This document shows positions 1 to 8,452 of a DNA stretch of 64,000 nucleotides, in pieces (positions within the stretch are counted from its first letter, which is position 1; each line of letters starts with the position of its first letter). A program made the position numbers and the translations under genes. Source of the DNA: Pseudomonas sp. TH43 (GTDB taxonomy: Bacteria; Pseudomonadota; Gammaproteobacteria; Pseudomonadales; Pseudomonadaceae); the NCBI RefSeq assembly GCF_016650635.1, contig NZ_JAEKFI010000004.1, positions 1,713,501 to 1,777,500 of the forward strand, given 5' to 3'. The notes beneath the pieces are model-generated. The model was not told the origin of the DNA. It saw only the letters and a program-made list of their open reading frames with translations, and did not search any database.

Positions 1-59
1 TGCTCGTTGACCTGCGGATCATGCAGGCCAACGACGCGTTCAGACTTCCAGCGGCGCAT
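1..59 (-). CDS. Endonuclease/exonuclease/phosphatase family protein, N-terminal fragment
   Basis: Only the first 19 codons are inside the window, reading MRRWKSERVVGLHDPQVNE before the edge. The start lies 14 bases beyond the dsbA stop on the same strand, so the two are probably co-transcribed. From memory, pseudomonads carry an endonuclease/exonuclease/phosphatase-family gene directly downstream of dsbA whose N-terminus resembles this one. No catalytic residues are visible in the fragment, so the family call rests on gene order and the short N-terminus. Confidence 0.5.
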   Translation of the reverse strand, partial: MRRWKSERVVGLHDPQVNE

Positions 60-73
60 GGCAGTTGCCGCGC

Positions 74-715
74 TTAGTTGGCAGCAGCCTTGGTTGCCGC
101 TCGCTCTTTGGCGACCAGGTCGTCAGCCAGTTTCAGCGCTTGTTCTGCACCACCGGCGGAGCCGATGTCGAAGCGGTACTTGCCGTTGACGATCATGGTT
201 GGAACGCCGGAAATTTCATACTTCTTGGCCAGTTCTTTGGCTTTTACAATCTGGCCCTTGATGGCGAAGGAGTTGAAGGTGGCCAGGAACTTGTCCTTAT
301 CCACGCCTTGAGTGGCCAGGAATTCAGCCATTTCCTGTGGATCGGTCAGGCGTTTGTGTTGTTTCTGGATCGCTTCGAAAACTGCCGCGTGAACCTTGTG
401 CTCGACCCCCATGGCTTCCAGGGTCAGGAACATCTGGCCGTGAGCGTCCCACGGGCCGCCGAACATGGCAGGAATACGCACGAAGTTGACGTCGGACGGC
501 AGTTTTTCAACCCAAGGGTTGATCACGGGTTCGAAGGCGTAGCAGTGCGGGCAGCCGTACCAGAACAGCTCGACCACTTCGATCTTGCCAGGCTCTGCCA
601 CCGGGACCGGGTTGGCCAACTCGACATAAGGGGCGGCAGGGGCTTCGGCGGCTTGAGCGGTCACGCCGAACAGGCTGGCAGCGACGAGAGCGGCGCTGAT
701 GATCAGATTACGCAT
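74..715 (-). CDS. dsbA: Thiol:disulfide interchange protein DsbA
   Basis: This 213-residue periplasmic oxidoreductase introduces disulfide bonds into exported proteins and is normally reoxidised by DsbB. The N-terminus is a typical Sec signal ending near AQAAEA (about residue 22). The thioredoxin-fold active site is the CPHC motif in FWYGCPHCYAFEP (about residues 56-59), and the cis-proline loop appears as SGVPTMIVNGKY near residue 170. The length fits the family. A C-terminal tail rich in Ala and Lys (KERAATKAAAN) is dispensable-looking. It lies upstream of the truncated gene at the window edge and downstream of cytochrome c4, all on the minus strand. The start codon is preceded by CAGGAGTAAAGC, a good ribosome binding site. 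Confidence 0.95.
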   Translation of the reverse strand: MRNLIISAALVAASLFGVTAQAAEAPAAPYVELANPVPVAEPGKIEVVELFWYGCPHCYAFEPVINPWVEKLPSDVNFVRIPAMFGGPWDAHGQMFLTLEAMGVEHKVHAAVFEAIQKQHKRLTDPQEMAEFLATQGVDKDKFLATFNSFAIKGQIVKAKELAKKYEISGVPTMIVNGKYRFDIGSAGGAEQALKLADDLVAKERAATKAAAN

Positions 716-809
716 GCTTTACTCCTGGACAATTTTGTTCGCCTCGCGCGACCTGTTTTCAGACAGGCCCTGGCGGGCATGAGTTCTGTAGTGTAACGGC
801 AGCGGCCAC

Positions 810-838
810 AAAAAAGGGCGGCCCAAGCCACCCTTTTT
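810..838 (-). terminator. Rho-independent terminator downstream of the cytochrome c4 gene
   Basis: An imperfect hairpin (AAAGGGTGGC / GCCGCCCTTT with one G-U pair and a TTGG loop) is followed by a T run on the minus strand. It sits between the cc4 stop and the dsbA start, so dsbA should have its own promoter in the remaining gap. The rest of the 266-base gap shows nothing else I can name. Confidence 0.75.
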
Positions 839-981
839 ATACTTGCTGCGACGGATTAATCGAGCGTTAACATTGCAGGAGATGTCCGCTCCTGTATTCG
901 ATCGCGCAAGCCGCCAGTAGGCGCTGCCGGAGGCTGCGATCTTCTGATTGTCAGCCTCGCTCAACACTCGATACGGCGCGC

Positions 982-1593
982 TTAGTGCAGACCCTGAATG
1001 TAGCTGGAGACCGCAGCAATGTCTTCGTCGCTCAGGCGCTTGGCGATGGTCTGCATGGTCATGGTGTCGCCATCGTTGGTGCGGCCGCCTTCTTCCTTGC
1101 GGAAATCTGTCAACTGCTTGGTGATGTATTGAGCGTGTTGGCCACCCAGATGCGGGAAGCCTGCGGCGGCGTTGCCGGCGCCGTTGGGCGAGTGGCAGCC
1201 GGTGCAGGCGGGCAGGCCCTTGGCCAGGTTACCGCCGCGGAACAGGGCTTCACCGCGAGCGACGATCTTCGGATCAGCCGCGCCGACGCTGCCTTTCTGG
1301 CTGGCGAAATAGGCGGCGATGTCGGCCAGATCCTGATCGCTCAGGTTGGTCAGCAGGCCGGTCATTTCCAGAACAGTGCGCTTGCCCGACTTGATGTCGT
1401 GCAGTTGCTTGGTCAGGTAGCGCTCACCTTGCCCGGCCAGTTTCGGAAAGTTTGGCGCCATGCTGTTTCCGTCCGGGCCATGGCAGGCTCCGCATACGGC
1501 GGCTTTCGCCTGGCCTGCTGCTGCATCACCGGCAGCATGAGCGAAACCTGAGATTCCCACGGTCAACAGCAGACTCACGATCAATTTGTTCAT
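982..1593 (-). CDS. cc4: Di-heme cytochrome c4
   Basis: This is a 203-residue periplasmic diheme electron carrier that donates electrons to terminal oxidases. There is a signal peptide ending around AHAAGDA. Two c-type heme sites are visible: CGACH near residue 34 and CTGCH near residue 130. The corresponding axial Met residues lie in the MTGL and MTMQT regions. The two halves look like duplicated cytochrome c domains, which is the normal c4 architecture, and the length is usual. It is followed 44 bases upstream by a monoheme cytochrome gene on the same strand, and the pair probably forms one transcript fed from the divergent region with engB. Confidence 0.95.
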   Translation of the reverse strand: MNKLIVSLLLTVGISGFAHAAGDAAAGQAKAAVCGACHGPDGNSMAPNFPKLAGQGERYLTKQLHDIKSGKRTVLEMTGLLTNLSDQDLADIAAYFASQKGSVGAADPKIVARGEALFRGGNLAKGLPACTGCHSPNGAGNAAAGFPHLGGQHAQYITKQLTDFRKEEGGRTNDGDTMTMQTIAKRLSDEDIAAVSSYIQGLH

Positions 1594-1636
1594 CAGCTAA
1601 TCCAACTACGGCTAAGGGTTAAGTTATGGACCGGGC

Positions 1637-1927
1637 TTACTCGCTCATCCAAAGGATGATGGCTTGGTAATCCTCGGCACTGCAGTCCATGCACAAACCA
1701 CGCGGCGGCATCGCCTTGAAACCCTGGGTCACGTGTTGCACCAGCGTCCCCATACCTTTCGCCAACCTCGGCGTCCAAGCTTCCTGATCGCCTCTTTCGG
1801 GCGCCGTTGGGAGTTGGCCGGAATGACAGGCACCACAAACACGGTTGTACACAGCTTCCGGATCCTGTGTAGCCTGTGCGCCGTAAAGCGGCATCAAGAC
1901 TCCGGCAGCCAGCAGCCATTTCGTCAT
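1637..1927 (-). CDS. Monoheme cytochrome c5-family protein
   Basis: A 96-residue secreted cytochrome c. A short signal peptide (MTKWLLAAGVLMPLYGAQA) precedes a single heme site CGACH at about residues 32-36. The sequence PPRGLCMDCSAEDYQAII near the C-terminus matches the c5 family, in which Met before PPRG ligates the heme and the two Cys form a disulfide. It is encoded just upstream of cytochrome c4 on the same strand, so the two carriers are likely co-expressed. Divergent to it lies engB; the shared intergenic stretch must hold both promoters. Confidence 0.9.
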   Translation of the reverse strand: MTKWLLAAGVLMPLYGAQATQDPEAVYNRVCGACHSGQLPTAPERGDQEAWTPRLAKGMGTLVQHVTQGFKAMPPRGLCMDCSAEDYQAIILWMSE

Positions 1928-2118
1928 AAAACGACCTTTTCAGGGTTGAGAGCGTTCTGCGTTCTAATGCGCAATGAAGGTTTGTCGCTCTCGTGAACTT
2001 CATCCTACGCTGGGACAAAGCACACACAAAATCTGCGGCATTATATACTGGCGTCACTGAAACGGAAGCGACACCGCGTTCCGCGCCCAATCCCGGCGCC
2101 GCCCACATCGGAAATCCC

Positions 2119-2763
2119 ATGCAACTCAAGAATCCCATCCTCGGCCTGTGCCAACAGTCCACATTCATGCTCAGTGCCGCCAAAGTCGATCAATGCCCTG
2201 ACGACGAAGGCTTTGAAGTGGCGTTTGCCGGTCGTTCCAACGCCGGCAAATCCAGCGCGCTGAACACTTTGACTCACGCCAGCCTTGCGCGGACCTCGAA
2301 AACCCCGGGTCGCACACAGCTGTTGAACTTCTTCAAGCTAGACGAAGATCGCCGTCTGGTCGACCTGCCGGGCTACGGTTACGCAAAAGTACCGATCCCG
2401 TTGAAGATGCACTGGCAGCGTCACCTTGAGGCTTACCTCGGTGGCCGCGAGAGTTTGAAGGGTTTGATTCTGATGATGGACATCCGTCATCCAATGACCG
2501 ACTTCGACCTGCTGATGCTCGACTGGGCCGTTGCCGCCGGCATGCCAATGCACATCCTGCTGACCAAAGCGGACAAGCTGACCTACGGCGCAGCCAAGAA
2601 CACCCTGCTCAAAGTGCAGTCGGAAATTCGCAAGGGTTGGGGCGATCTGGTCACCATCCAGCTGTTCTCGGCGCCAAAACGCATGGGCCTGGAAGAGGCC
2701 TACACTGTATTGGCCGGCTGGATGGAACTGGCTGACAAGGGTGCCGAGGCGGCTGCCGAGTAA
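2119..2763 (+). CDS. engB: Ribosome biogenesis GTP-binding protein EngB (YihA/YsxC)
   Basis: A 214-residue P-loop GTPase needed for assembly of the large ribosomal subunit and for cell division. The open frame continues upstream, but the ATG at 2119 gives the family N-terminus MQLKNPILGLCQQSTF. Motifs in order: G1 GRSNAGKSS (about residues 38-46), G2 TPGRTQ, G3 DLPGYGYAK, G4 TKAD near residue 146, and G5 FSAPKRMG near 182. The order engB then polA on the opposite strand is the conserved gammaproteobacterial arrangement in which the intergenic gap encodes Spot 42 in E. coli and ErsA in Pseudomonas. Confidence 0.95.
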   Translation: MQLKNPILGLCQQSTFMLSAAKVDQCPDDEGFEVAFAGRSNAGKSSALNTLTHASLARTSKTPGRTQLLNFFKLDEDRRLVDLPGYGYAKVPIPLKMHWQRHLEAYLGGRESLKGLILMMDIRHPMTDFDLLMLDWAVAAGMPMHILLTKADKLTYGAAKNTLLKVQSEIRKGWGDLVTIQLFSAPKRMGLEEAYTVLAGWMELADKGAEAAAE

Positions 2764-2915
2764 ATCGGGATATGGAAATTTGTTTGTAGTGTGTTCAGGC
2801 AAGGCGAAAGCACGGTGAAAAGCGGCCGGGGTCGCGCTCGACTTTAGGGAACCTAAATGAGCATTTGAGCTGTGCTTTCAACGCGGCATGAACGCGCTAC
2901 AGACAAATTTTGGGC

Positions 2916-3047
2916 AAAAAAAGCCCCGGATTTCATTGGGGAGGGAGAAATTCCGGGGTTTAAGTTCCGAACCGCTAGGGCGGGGTTCAGATATCTGCCA
3001 ACACTTAACACAACATAGGAGCATCGAAGGGCTTCACCAGCCATTCA
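2916..3047 (-). ncRNA. ersA: Candidate small regulatory RNA ErsA
   Basis: The engB-polA gap carries an RNA-gene-like segment on the minus strand. It ends in a strong hairpin with stem CCCCGGA-TTTC pairing to GAAATCCGGGG (one bulged A), a C-rich loop TCCCTCCCCAAT, and seven T. About 130 bases upstream is a sigma-22 (AlgU)-like promoter. ErsA of P. aeruginosa is encoded in this same locus, is AlgU-dependent and is about 132 nt long; the span from the predicted start to the T run is also about 132 nt. The C-rich loop is a plausible seed for pairing with G-rich Shine-Dalgarno regions. The 5' end is inferred, not mapped. Confidence 0.8.
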
Positions 3048-3052
3048 GTAAC

Positions 3053-3080
3053 TCTGAGTAGTGTCCTTCCAGATTAGTTC
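3053..3080 (-). promoter_or_regulatory. AlgU (sigma-22)-like promoter of the ersA candidate
   Basis: On the minus strand GAACTA (3080-3075) and TCAGA (3057-3053) are separated by 17 bases. This resembles the GAACTT-N16/17-TCTGA consensus of envelope-stress sigma factors. Transcription would start near 3047. The match is good at -35 and moderate at -10. Confidence 0.6.
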
Positions 3081-3148
3081 AGATTTTTTTCAAAAAGCTT
3101 TGGAATAATCCCCAGCGCTTTTCGAAATAAGCAGTATTTATCAGGTCT

Positions 3149-3169
3149 GCCGCGACGCTATGTCGCGGC
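3149..3169 (-). terminator. Hairpin downstream of polA
   Basis: An 8-bp perfect inverted repeat (GCCGCGAC / GTCGCGGC, 5-base loop) lies 18 bases beyond the polA stop. There is no clear T tract, so it may be a weak terminator or a 3'-end stabilising hairpin. Confidence 0.4.
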
Positions 3170-3186
3170 GACCGACATCAACTGGC

Positions 3187-5991
3187 TCAGTGAGCCTCAT
3201 CCCAATTGTTGCCCACACCCACTTCGACCAGCAGCGGCACATCCAGTTTCGCCGCCTCGCTCATGTGCAGGCGAATCTCGGCGCTGACCTGCTCGACCAG
3301 ATCCTCGCGTACCTCCAGCACCAGTTCATCGTGCACCTGCAGGATGACTTTGGCGTCCAGGCCTGACGTCGCCAGCCAGTTATCCACCGCGACCATGGCT
3401 TTCTTGATGATGTCGGCAGCGGTGCCTTGCATCGGCGCGTTGATCGCCGTGCGCTCGGCGGCGGCGCGCTCTTGTGGCTTGTTCGAGTTGATCTCCGGCA
3501 GGTACAGACGACGCCCGAAGAAGGTCTCGACATAACCCTGATCCGCCGCCTGCGCGCGGGTGCGATCCATGTACTCGCGAACCCCCGGATAGCGGGCGAA
3601 GTAAGTATCGATGTAAGCCTTGGCGGTCTTGGTGTCGACGCCGATGTCCTTGCCGAGCTTCTGGGCGCCCATGCCGTAAATCAGACCGAAGTTGATCGCT
3701 TTGGCGCCACGACGCTGGTCGGAGGTGACCTCGTTGAGTTCGACCTTGAACACTTCGGCAGCGGTGGCGGTGTGCACGTCGAGGTTGTTGCGGAAGGCAT
3801 TCATCAAGCCTTCGTCCTTGGACAGGTGCGCCATGATCCGCAGTTCGATCTGCGAATAGTCCGCCGCCAGCAGTTTGTAGCCTTTCGGTGCGACGAACGC
3901 CTGGCGGATACGACGGCCTTCAGCGGTGCGCACTGGAATGTTCTGCAGGTTCGGATCGCTGGAGGACAAGCGACCGGTCGACGCCACGGCCTGATGGTAC
4001 GAGGTATGAATGCGCCCGGTGCGTGGGTTGATCTGCTCCGGCAGGCGATCGGTGTAGGTGCTTTTCAGCTTGCTCATCGAGCGGTGCTCCATCAGCACCT
4101 TGGGCAAACGGTGATCGTCTTCAGCGAGCTTCGCCAACACTTCTTCAGCGGTGGATGGCTGACCTTTGGCGGTTTTTTTCAGCACCGGCAGACCGAGTTT
4201 CTCGTAGAGAATCACGCCCAGTTGTTTTGGCGAGCCAAGGTTGAATTCTTCCCCGGCGATCTCGAACGCTTCGCGCTCCAGCGCAACCATCTTGTTGCCC
4301 AGCTCGATGCTCTGAATGCCAAGCAGCTCGGCATCGACAAACGCACCTTGGCGTTCGATGCGTGCCAGCACCGGCACCAGCGGGATTTCGATGTCGGTCA
4401 GCACGCTGGCCAGACTCGGGATGGCGCTGAGTTTTTCGAACAGCGTCTGGTGCAGGCGCAGGGTAATGTCGGCGTCTTCGGCGGCATAAGGGCCGGCCTG
4501 CTCCAGCGCGATCTGGTCGAACGTCAGCTGCTTGGCGCCTTTGCCGGCGATGTCCTGGAAGCTCACGGTGGTGTGATCCAGGTACTTCTGCGCGAGGCTG
4601 TCCATGTCGTGGCGGGTGGCGGTGGAGTTGAGCACGTAGGACTCAAGCATCGTGTCGAAGGCGATGCCGCGCACGGTGATGCCGTTGTTCTGGTCGCCAC
4701 CAATGGCGCAGTTGGCCAGAATATTCATGTCGAACTTGGCGTGCTGGCCGACCTTGAGCTTGCTCGGGTCTTCCAGAATCGGCTTGAGCGCGCGCAGCAC
4801 GGTGTCGCGATCCAGTTGCTCCGGCACGCCGATGTAGGAGTGGGTCAGCGGGATGTACGCGGCCTCGTTGGCTTGCACGGCAAACGACAGACCGACCAGT
4901 TGCGCCTGTTGCGCGTCGATGCCGGTGGTTTCGGTGTCGAAGGCGAACAGCTTGGCGTTGTTGAGCTTTTCCAGCCAGACGTCGAAACGCGCCTGATCGA
5001 GGATGGTTTCGTAAGCGGCTTCAGCCGGGGCAGCAGGCGCTTCGGCTTCTGGCGCGCTGAACAGATCGCCAGCAGGCGCAGGCGCAGCGGCAGCGCTCAG
5101 TTCGAGACGCTTGGCGTCGCGATCCAGATCATTGATCCAGCTCTTGAATTCCAACAGGGTGTACAGCTCGTAGAGCTTGGCCGGGTCTTCCGCGCCCATT
5201 TGCAGGTCGTCGAGTTCGACGTCCAGCGGCACGTCGACCTTGATGGTCGCCAGTTGATAGGAGAGGAACGCCATCTCCTTGTGCTCTTCGAGCTTGGCCG
5301 GCAGGGTCTTGGCACCGCGAATCGGCAGGGTCGGGACGATATCGAGGTTTGCGTACAGCTCGGTGAGGCCGCCGTTGACGCCAACCAACAGGCCGGAAGC
5401 GGTCTTCGGGCCGATGCCCGGTACGCCCGGAATGTTGTCGGAGGAATCGCCCATCAGCGCCAGATAATCGATGATCTGCTCGGGTGCGACGCCGAATTTC
5501 TCCTTCACGCCGTCCACGTCCATCGAGCTACCGGACATGGTATTGACCAAGGTAATGTGGCCGTCGACCAGTTGCGCCATGTCCTTGTCGCCCGTCGAGA
5601 TGATCACCGGGCGATCCGCCGCCGCGCTGCTGCGGGCGAGGGTGCCGATCACATCGTCGGCCTCGACGCCTTCCACGCACAGCAGCGGGAAGCCGAGGGC
5701 GATCACGCTCTGGTGCAGCGGCTCGATCTGCACGCGCATGTCGTCGGGCATGCTTGGGCGGTTGGCCTTGTATTCGGCGTACATCTCATCGCGGAATGTC
5801 CCGCCCTTGGCATCGAACACCACGGCGAATGGGCTGTCCGGGTACTGCTTGCGCAGACTCTTGAGCATGTTCAGCACGCCTTTGACCGCACCGGTCGGCA
5901 GGCCTTTGGAGGTGGTCAGCGGGGGCAGGGCGTGGAAAGCGCGGTACAGGTAAGACGAACCGTCCACCAGGACGAGGGGGGCTTGGCTCAT
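3187..5991 (-). CDS. polA: DNA polymerase I
   Basis: A 934-residue polymerase used in Okazaki fragment processing and excision repair. The N-terminal 5'-3' exonuclease (about residues 1-290) begins LVLVDGSSYLYRAFHALPP and contains the metal-binding EGVEADDVIGTLA and GDSSDNIPG motifs. The 3'-5' exonuclease region contains FDTETTGID, so the proofreading DxE residues are intact. The polymerase domain has motif A DYSQIELRIMAHLS, motif B RRGAKAINFGLIYG and motif C QVHDELVLEV. A TTG twelve bases upstream is in frame, but the ATG at 5991 gives the usual MSQAPLVLVDGSS start and leaves room for AAAAGG. Antisense to it is a very long open frame that I regard as a shadow. Confidence 0.97.
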   Translation of the reverse strand: MSQAPLVLVDGSSYLYRAFHALPPLTTSKGLPTGAVKGVLNMLKSLRKQYPDSPFAVVFDAKGGTFRDEMYAEYKANRPSMPDDMRVQIEPLHQSVIALGFPLLCVEGVEADDVIGTLARSSAAADRPVIISTGDKDMAQLVDGHITLVNTMSGSSMDVDGVKEKFGVAPEQIIDYLALMGDSSDNIPGVPGIGPKTASGLLVGVNGGLTELYANLDIVPTLPIRGAKTLPAKLEEHKEMAFLSYQLATIKVDVPLDVELDDLQMGAEDPAKLYELYTLLEFKSWINDLDRDAKRLELSAAAAPAPAGDLFSAPEAEAPAAPAEAAYETILDQARFDVWLEKLNNAKLFAFDTETTGIDAQQAQLVGLSFAVQANEAAYIPLTHSYIGVPEQLDRDTVLRALKPILEDPSKLKVGQHAKFDMNILANCAIGGDQNNGITVRGIAFDTMLESYVLNSTATRHDMDSLAQKYLDHTTVSFQDIAGKGAKQLTFDQIALEQAGPYAAEDADITLRLHQTLFEKLSAIPSLASVLTDIEIPLVPVLARIERQGAFVDAELLGIQSIELGNKMVALEREAFEIAGEEFNLGSPKQLGVILYEKLGLPVLKKTAKGQPSTAEEVLAKLAEDDHRLPKVLMEHRSMSKLKSTYTDRLPEQINPRTGRIHTSYHQAVASTGRLSSSDPNLQNIPVRTAEGRRIRQAFVAPKGYKLLAADYSQIELRIMAHLSKDEGLMNAFRNNLDVHTATAAEVFKVELNEVTSDQRRGAKAINFGLIYGMGAQKLGKDIGVDTKTAKAYIDTYFARYPGVREYMDRTRAQAADQGYVETFFGRRLYLPEINSNKPQERAAAERTAINAPMQGTAADIIKKAMVAVDNWLATSGLDAKVILQVHDELVLEVREDLVEQVSAEIRLHMSEAAKLDVPLLVEVGVGNNWDEAH

Positions 5992-6065
5992 GAGCAGGAT
6001 CAACCTTTTCGGCGGGTCCGGCGCTAGAATAGCGGGACCGTTGACGACAAAGGGACAAGGTTATC

Positions 6066-6362
6066 ATGCGTACGTTAAATCGCTTGCTGCTGGTCGGTCT
6101 GATTGCTGCCTCACCGTTGGCCGCGATGGCGGCGGATGATGCGCCCGCCTCGGAGCCGGAAGTTACTATCAACACGCACACGGAAGGTGACAAGGTCATC
6201 CAGGAATACAGCCGCAGTGGCTTCGTCTATGCGATCAAGGTCACACCGAAGGGTGGCAAACCCTATTTCCTGGTGCGCGCCGATGGCTCGGACGCGAACT
6301 ACATTCGATCCGACCAGCCGGATATGCTGATTCCGTCGTGGGAAATCTTTACCTGGAAGTAA
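6066..6362 (+). CDS. DUF2782 family exported protein
   Basis: A 98-residue protein of unknown function with a signal peptide ending near AAMAADDAP. The body carries the DUF2782 features: VTINTHTEGDKVIQEY, a glycine-rich IKVTPKGGKPYFLV stretch and a C-terminal DQPDMLIPSWEIFTW. It is divergent from polA across 74 bases and lies 60 bases before thrB, with which it is probably co-transcribed. No enzymatic motif is visible. Confidence 0.85.
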   Translation: MRTLNRLLLVGLIAASPLAAMAADDAPASEPEVTINTHTEGDKVIQEYSRSGFVYAIKVTPKGGKPYFLVRADGSDANYIRSDQPDMLIPSWEIFTWK

Positions 6363-6422
6363 GTTTCCCGACTTTTAATCGGCGTCGCTGACAGCGACGC
6401 CTGAACTGAGCAGTTTTTAACC

Positions 6423-7376
6423 ATGTCTGTGTTCACTCCCCTCGCTCGGCCCGAGCTGGAAACCTTTCTCGCCCCTTACGGGCTTGGCCGTCTGCTTGAT
6501 TTCCAGGGGATCGCCGCCGGCAGCGAAAACACCAACTTCTTTATCAGCCTGGAGCAGGGCGAATTCGTCCTGACCCTGGTCGAGCGCGGCCCGGTGCAGG
6601 AGATGCCGTTCTTCATCGACCTGCTCGACGTGCTGCACGAAGCCGATCTGCCGGTGCCGTACGCGCTGCGCACCACCGACGGCGTGGCGTTGCGTGAGCT
6701 GAAGGGCAAACCGGCGCTGTTGCAACCGCGTCTGTCTGGCAAGCACATCAAAGTCGCCAATGCCCAGCATTGCGCGCAGGTCGGCGAGTTGCAGGCGCAT
6801 TTGCACCTGGCGACCCAGGGCGAGCGCATGATCAAGCGCAAGACTGATCGTGGCCTGGACTGGATGCTGGAGGAGGGCACCGAGTTTCTTTCGCACCTGA
6901 GCAACGAGCCGCGTGCCTTGCTGCAGAAAGCGCTGGATGAAATCACCGAGCGCAAAGACAAGATTCTCGCGCTGCCTCGGGCGAATATTCATGCCGACCT
7001 GTTTCGCGATAACGCGATGTTCGAAGGCACGCACCTGACCGGGTTGATCGACTTCTACAACGCCTGCTCGGGGCCGATGCTGTACGACGTGGCGATTGCC
7101 TTGAACGACTGGTGTTCGGACGAAGAAGGTTTGATCGATGGGCCGCGTGCCCGGGCATTCCTCGGCGCTTATGCGGCGCTGCGGCCGTTCACGGCGGCGG
7201 AGGCTGAGTTGTGGCCGACGATGCTGCGCGTGGCGTGTGTGCGGTTCTGGCTGTCGCGGTTGATTGCGGCGGAGCAGTTTGCCGGGCAGGACGTGTTGAT
7301 TCACGATCCACAGGAGTTTGAGCAGCGCCTGGCGCAGCGGCAGCAGGTCAATACACCGCTACCGTTCGCCCTTTAA
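6423..7376 (+). CDS. thrB: Homoserine kinase
   Basis: A 317-residue kinase that phosphorylates L-homoserine in threonine biosynthesis. It belongs to the aminoglycoside phosphotransferase/choline-kinase fold found in pseudomonads, not to the GHMP fold of the E. coli enzyme. It begins MSVFTPLARPELETFLAPYG. Visible motifs are the nucleotide loop AAGSENTNFFI, the catalytic loop NIHADLFRDN (about residue 197) and the metal-binding LIDFYNACSGP. Length and ends match the family. No separate threonine-pathway gene lies nearby. Confidence 0.95.
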   Translation: MSVFTPLARPELETFLAPYGLGRLLDFQGIAAGSENTNFFISLEQGEFVLTLVERGPVQEMPFFIDLLDVLHEADLPVPYALRTTDGVALRELKGKPALLQPRLSGKHIKVANAQHCAQVGELQAHLHLATQGERMIKRKTDRGLDWMLEEGTEFLSHLSNEPRALLQKALDEITERKDKILALPRANIHADLFRDNAMFEGTHLTGLIDFYNACSGPMLYDVAIALNDWCSDEEGLIDGPRARAFLGAYAALRPFTAAEAELWPTMLRVACVRFWLSRLIAAEQFAGQDVLIHDPQEFEQRLAQRQQVNTPLPFAL

Positions 7377-7381
7377 AAGCA

Positions 7382-7442
7382 TCGCGAGCAAGCTTTGCTC
7401 CTACAGGTTCATTGGTTCTGTAGGAGCAAAGCTTGCTCGCGA
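7382..7442. repeat. REP doublet (class GTAGGAGCAA...TTGCTCGCGA)
   Basis: Two inverted copies of a 24-base REP element (TCGCGAGCAAGC... and its complement) are separated by 13 bases between thrB and znuA. This is the common paired extragenic palindrome of P. fluorescens-type genomes. It may stabilise or terminate the convergent transcripts. Confidence 0.9.
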
Positions 7443-7465
7443 ATGGGTCAACGCCGGCGCTAGAG

Positions 7466-8395
7466 TTACAACGATTCCAGGCATCCCGCCAGGTCGTTAC
7501 CCAACTTCTCCAGCACCTGCTCATAACCCTGAGCCGTCGCCGGCGTATAGCCGCCCAACGCATCCAGCTCAGCCAGTTTCACTGGCAGGCCCGCCACCAA
7601 AGTCTCCGCCAAACGCGGACGCAACGGCGGCTCACTGAACACACAGGTCTTGCCCACTTCCTGCAAACGCTTGCGCATCGCCGCCACGTGCTGCGCGCCC
7701 GGCTGCACTTCGGCTGCCACGCTGAACACCCCGGTGTGCTTCAGGCCGTAAGCCTCTTCAAAGTAATCGAACGCTTCGTGAAAAACGAAGTACGGCTTGC
7801 CTTCAACGCCTGCCAGACGCTTTTTCAAACGCACATCCAGTGCATCCAGACGCTCGTCGAAAGCCTTGGCATTGCTCTGATAGCGTTCGGCATTCGCCGG
7901 GTCGGCAGCGCTGAGGTCTGCGGCCATCTTGTCGGCGATCACCCGCGCATTGACCGGCGATAACCACAAATGTGCGTCCAGTGTGCCCGGACGGTGATCG
8001 TGATCATGTTCGTCGGCGTCTTCGGCGTGGGAATGGCTGTCTTCAGCGAAACGACGCAACTTCATCCCCGGCAGATCCTGCACCGCCACGCTTGGCAACG
8101 TCCGACCGTTGAGCACGCGCGGCAGGAAACCTTCCATGTCCGGGCCGATCCAGTAGAGCAGATCCACCGACTGCACCTTCCGTACGTCGGATGGCCGCAG
8201 AGCATAGTTATGCGGCGACGCACCCGGCGGCAATAACACTTCAGGGATCGCCACGCCGTCCTGCACCGCCGCTGCAATCAGCTGCAACGGTTTGATGCTG
8301 GTGAGGACTTTGACCTCGGCCTGAGCCGAACCGATCAACAGAAAACTGGCGACAAAAGCCACAAAAACAGAAAAAAGTCGGGACACGATGACCAC
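7466..8395 (-). CDS. znuA: Zinc ABC transporter, periplasmic zinc-binding protein ZnuA
   Basis: A 309-residue solute-binding protein of cluster A-I that delivers Zn2+ to ZnuBC. A signal peptide ends near GSAQAEVKV. Expected metal ligands are visible as His in GASPHNYALRP, in DAHLWLSP, and in FHEAFDYF. Between the first two is a His/Asp-rich loop (SHAEDADEHDHDH) typical of zinc-specific members. It is divergent from zur-znuC-znuB across a 57-base gap that holds a candidate Zur operator, so both arms should be derepressed together under zinc shortage. Confidence 0.95.
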   Translation of the reverse strand: MVIVSRLFSVFVAFVASFLLIGSAQAEVKVLTSIKPLQLIAAAVQDGVAIPEVLLPPGASPHNYALRPSDVRKVQSVDLLYWIGPDMEGFLPRVLNGRTLPSVAVQDLPGMKLRRFAEDSHSHAEDADEHDHDHRPGTLDAHLWLSPVNARVIADKMAADLSAADPANAERYQSNAKAFDERLDALDVRLKKRLAGVEGKPYFVFHEAFDYFEEAYGLKHTGVFSVAAEVQPGAQHVAAMRKRLQEVGKTCVFSEPPLRPRLAETLVAGLPVKLAELDALGGYTPATAQGYEQVLEKLGNDLAGCLESL

Positions 8396-8413
8396 TCAAG
8401 GAGGCGAGAACGG

Positions 8414-8426
8414 GTAACATAATAAC
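8414..8426. promoter_or_regulatory. Candidate Zur operator
   Basis: GTAACATAATAAC lies in the znuA-zur gap. It resembles the AT-rich palindromic Zur box (GTTATA-TATAAC type) and is placed to control both divergent units. The match is by eye only. Confidence 0.5.
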
Positions 8427-8452
8427 GTCTCTATCAAAACTCGTCGCCGCCC

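Noticed and set aside
719..967. An 82-codon frame between dsbA and cc4
   Set aside because: It contains the cc4 terminator, has no recognisable family and no good start site.
3427..6027. An 866-codon open frame antisense to polA
   Set aside because: It is a GC-rich antisense shadow. The minus-strand polA has every expected motif over the same span, and the antisense protein resembles no family.
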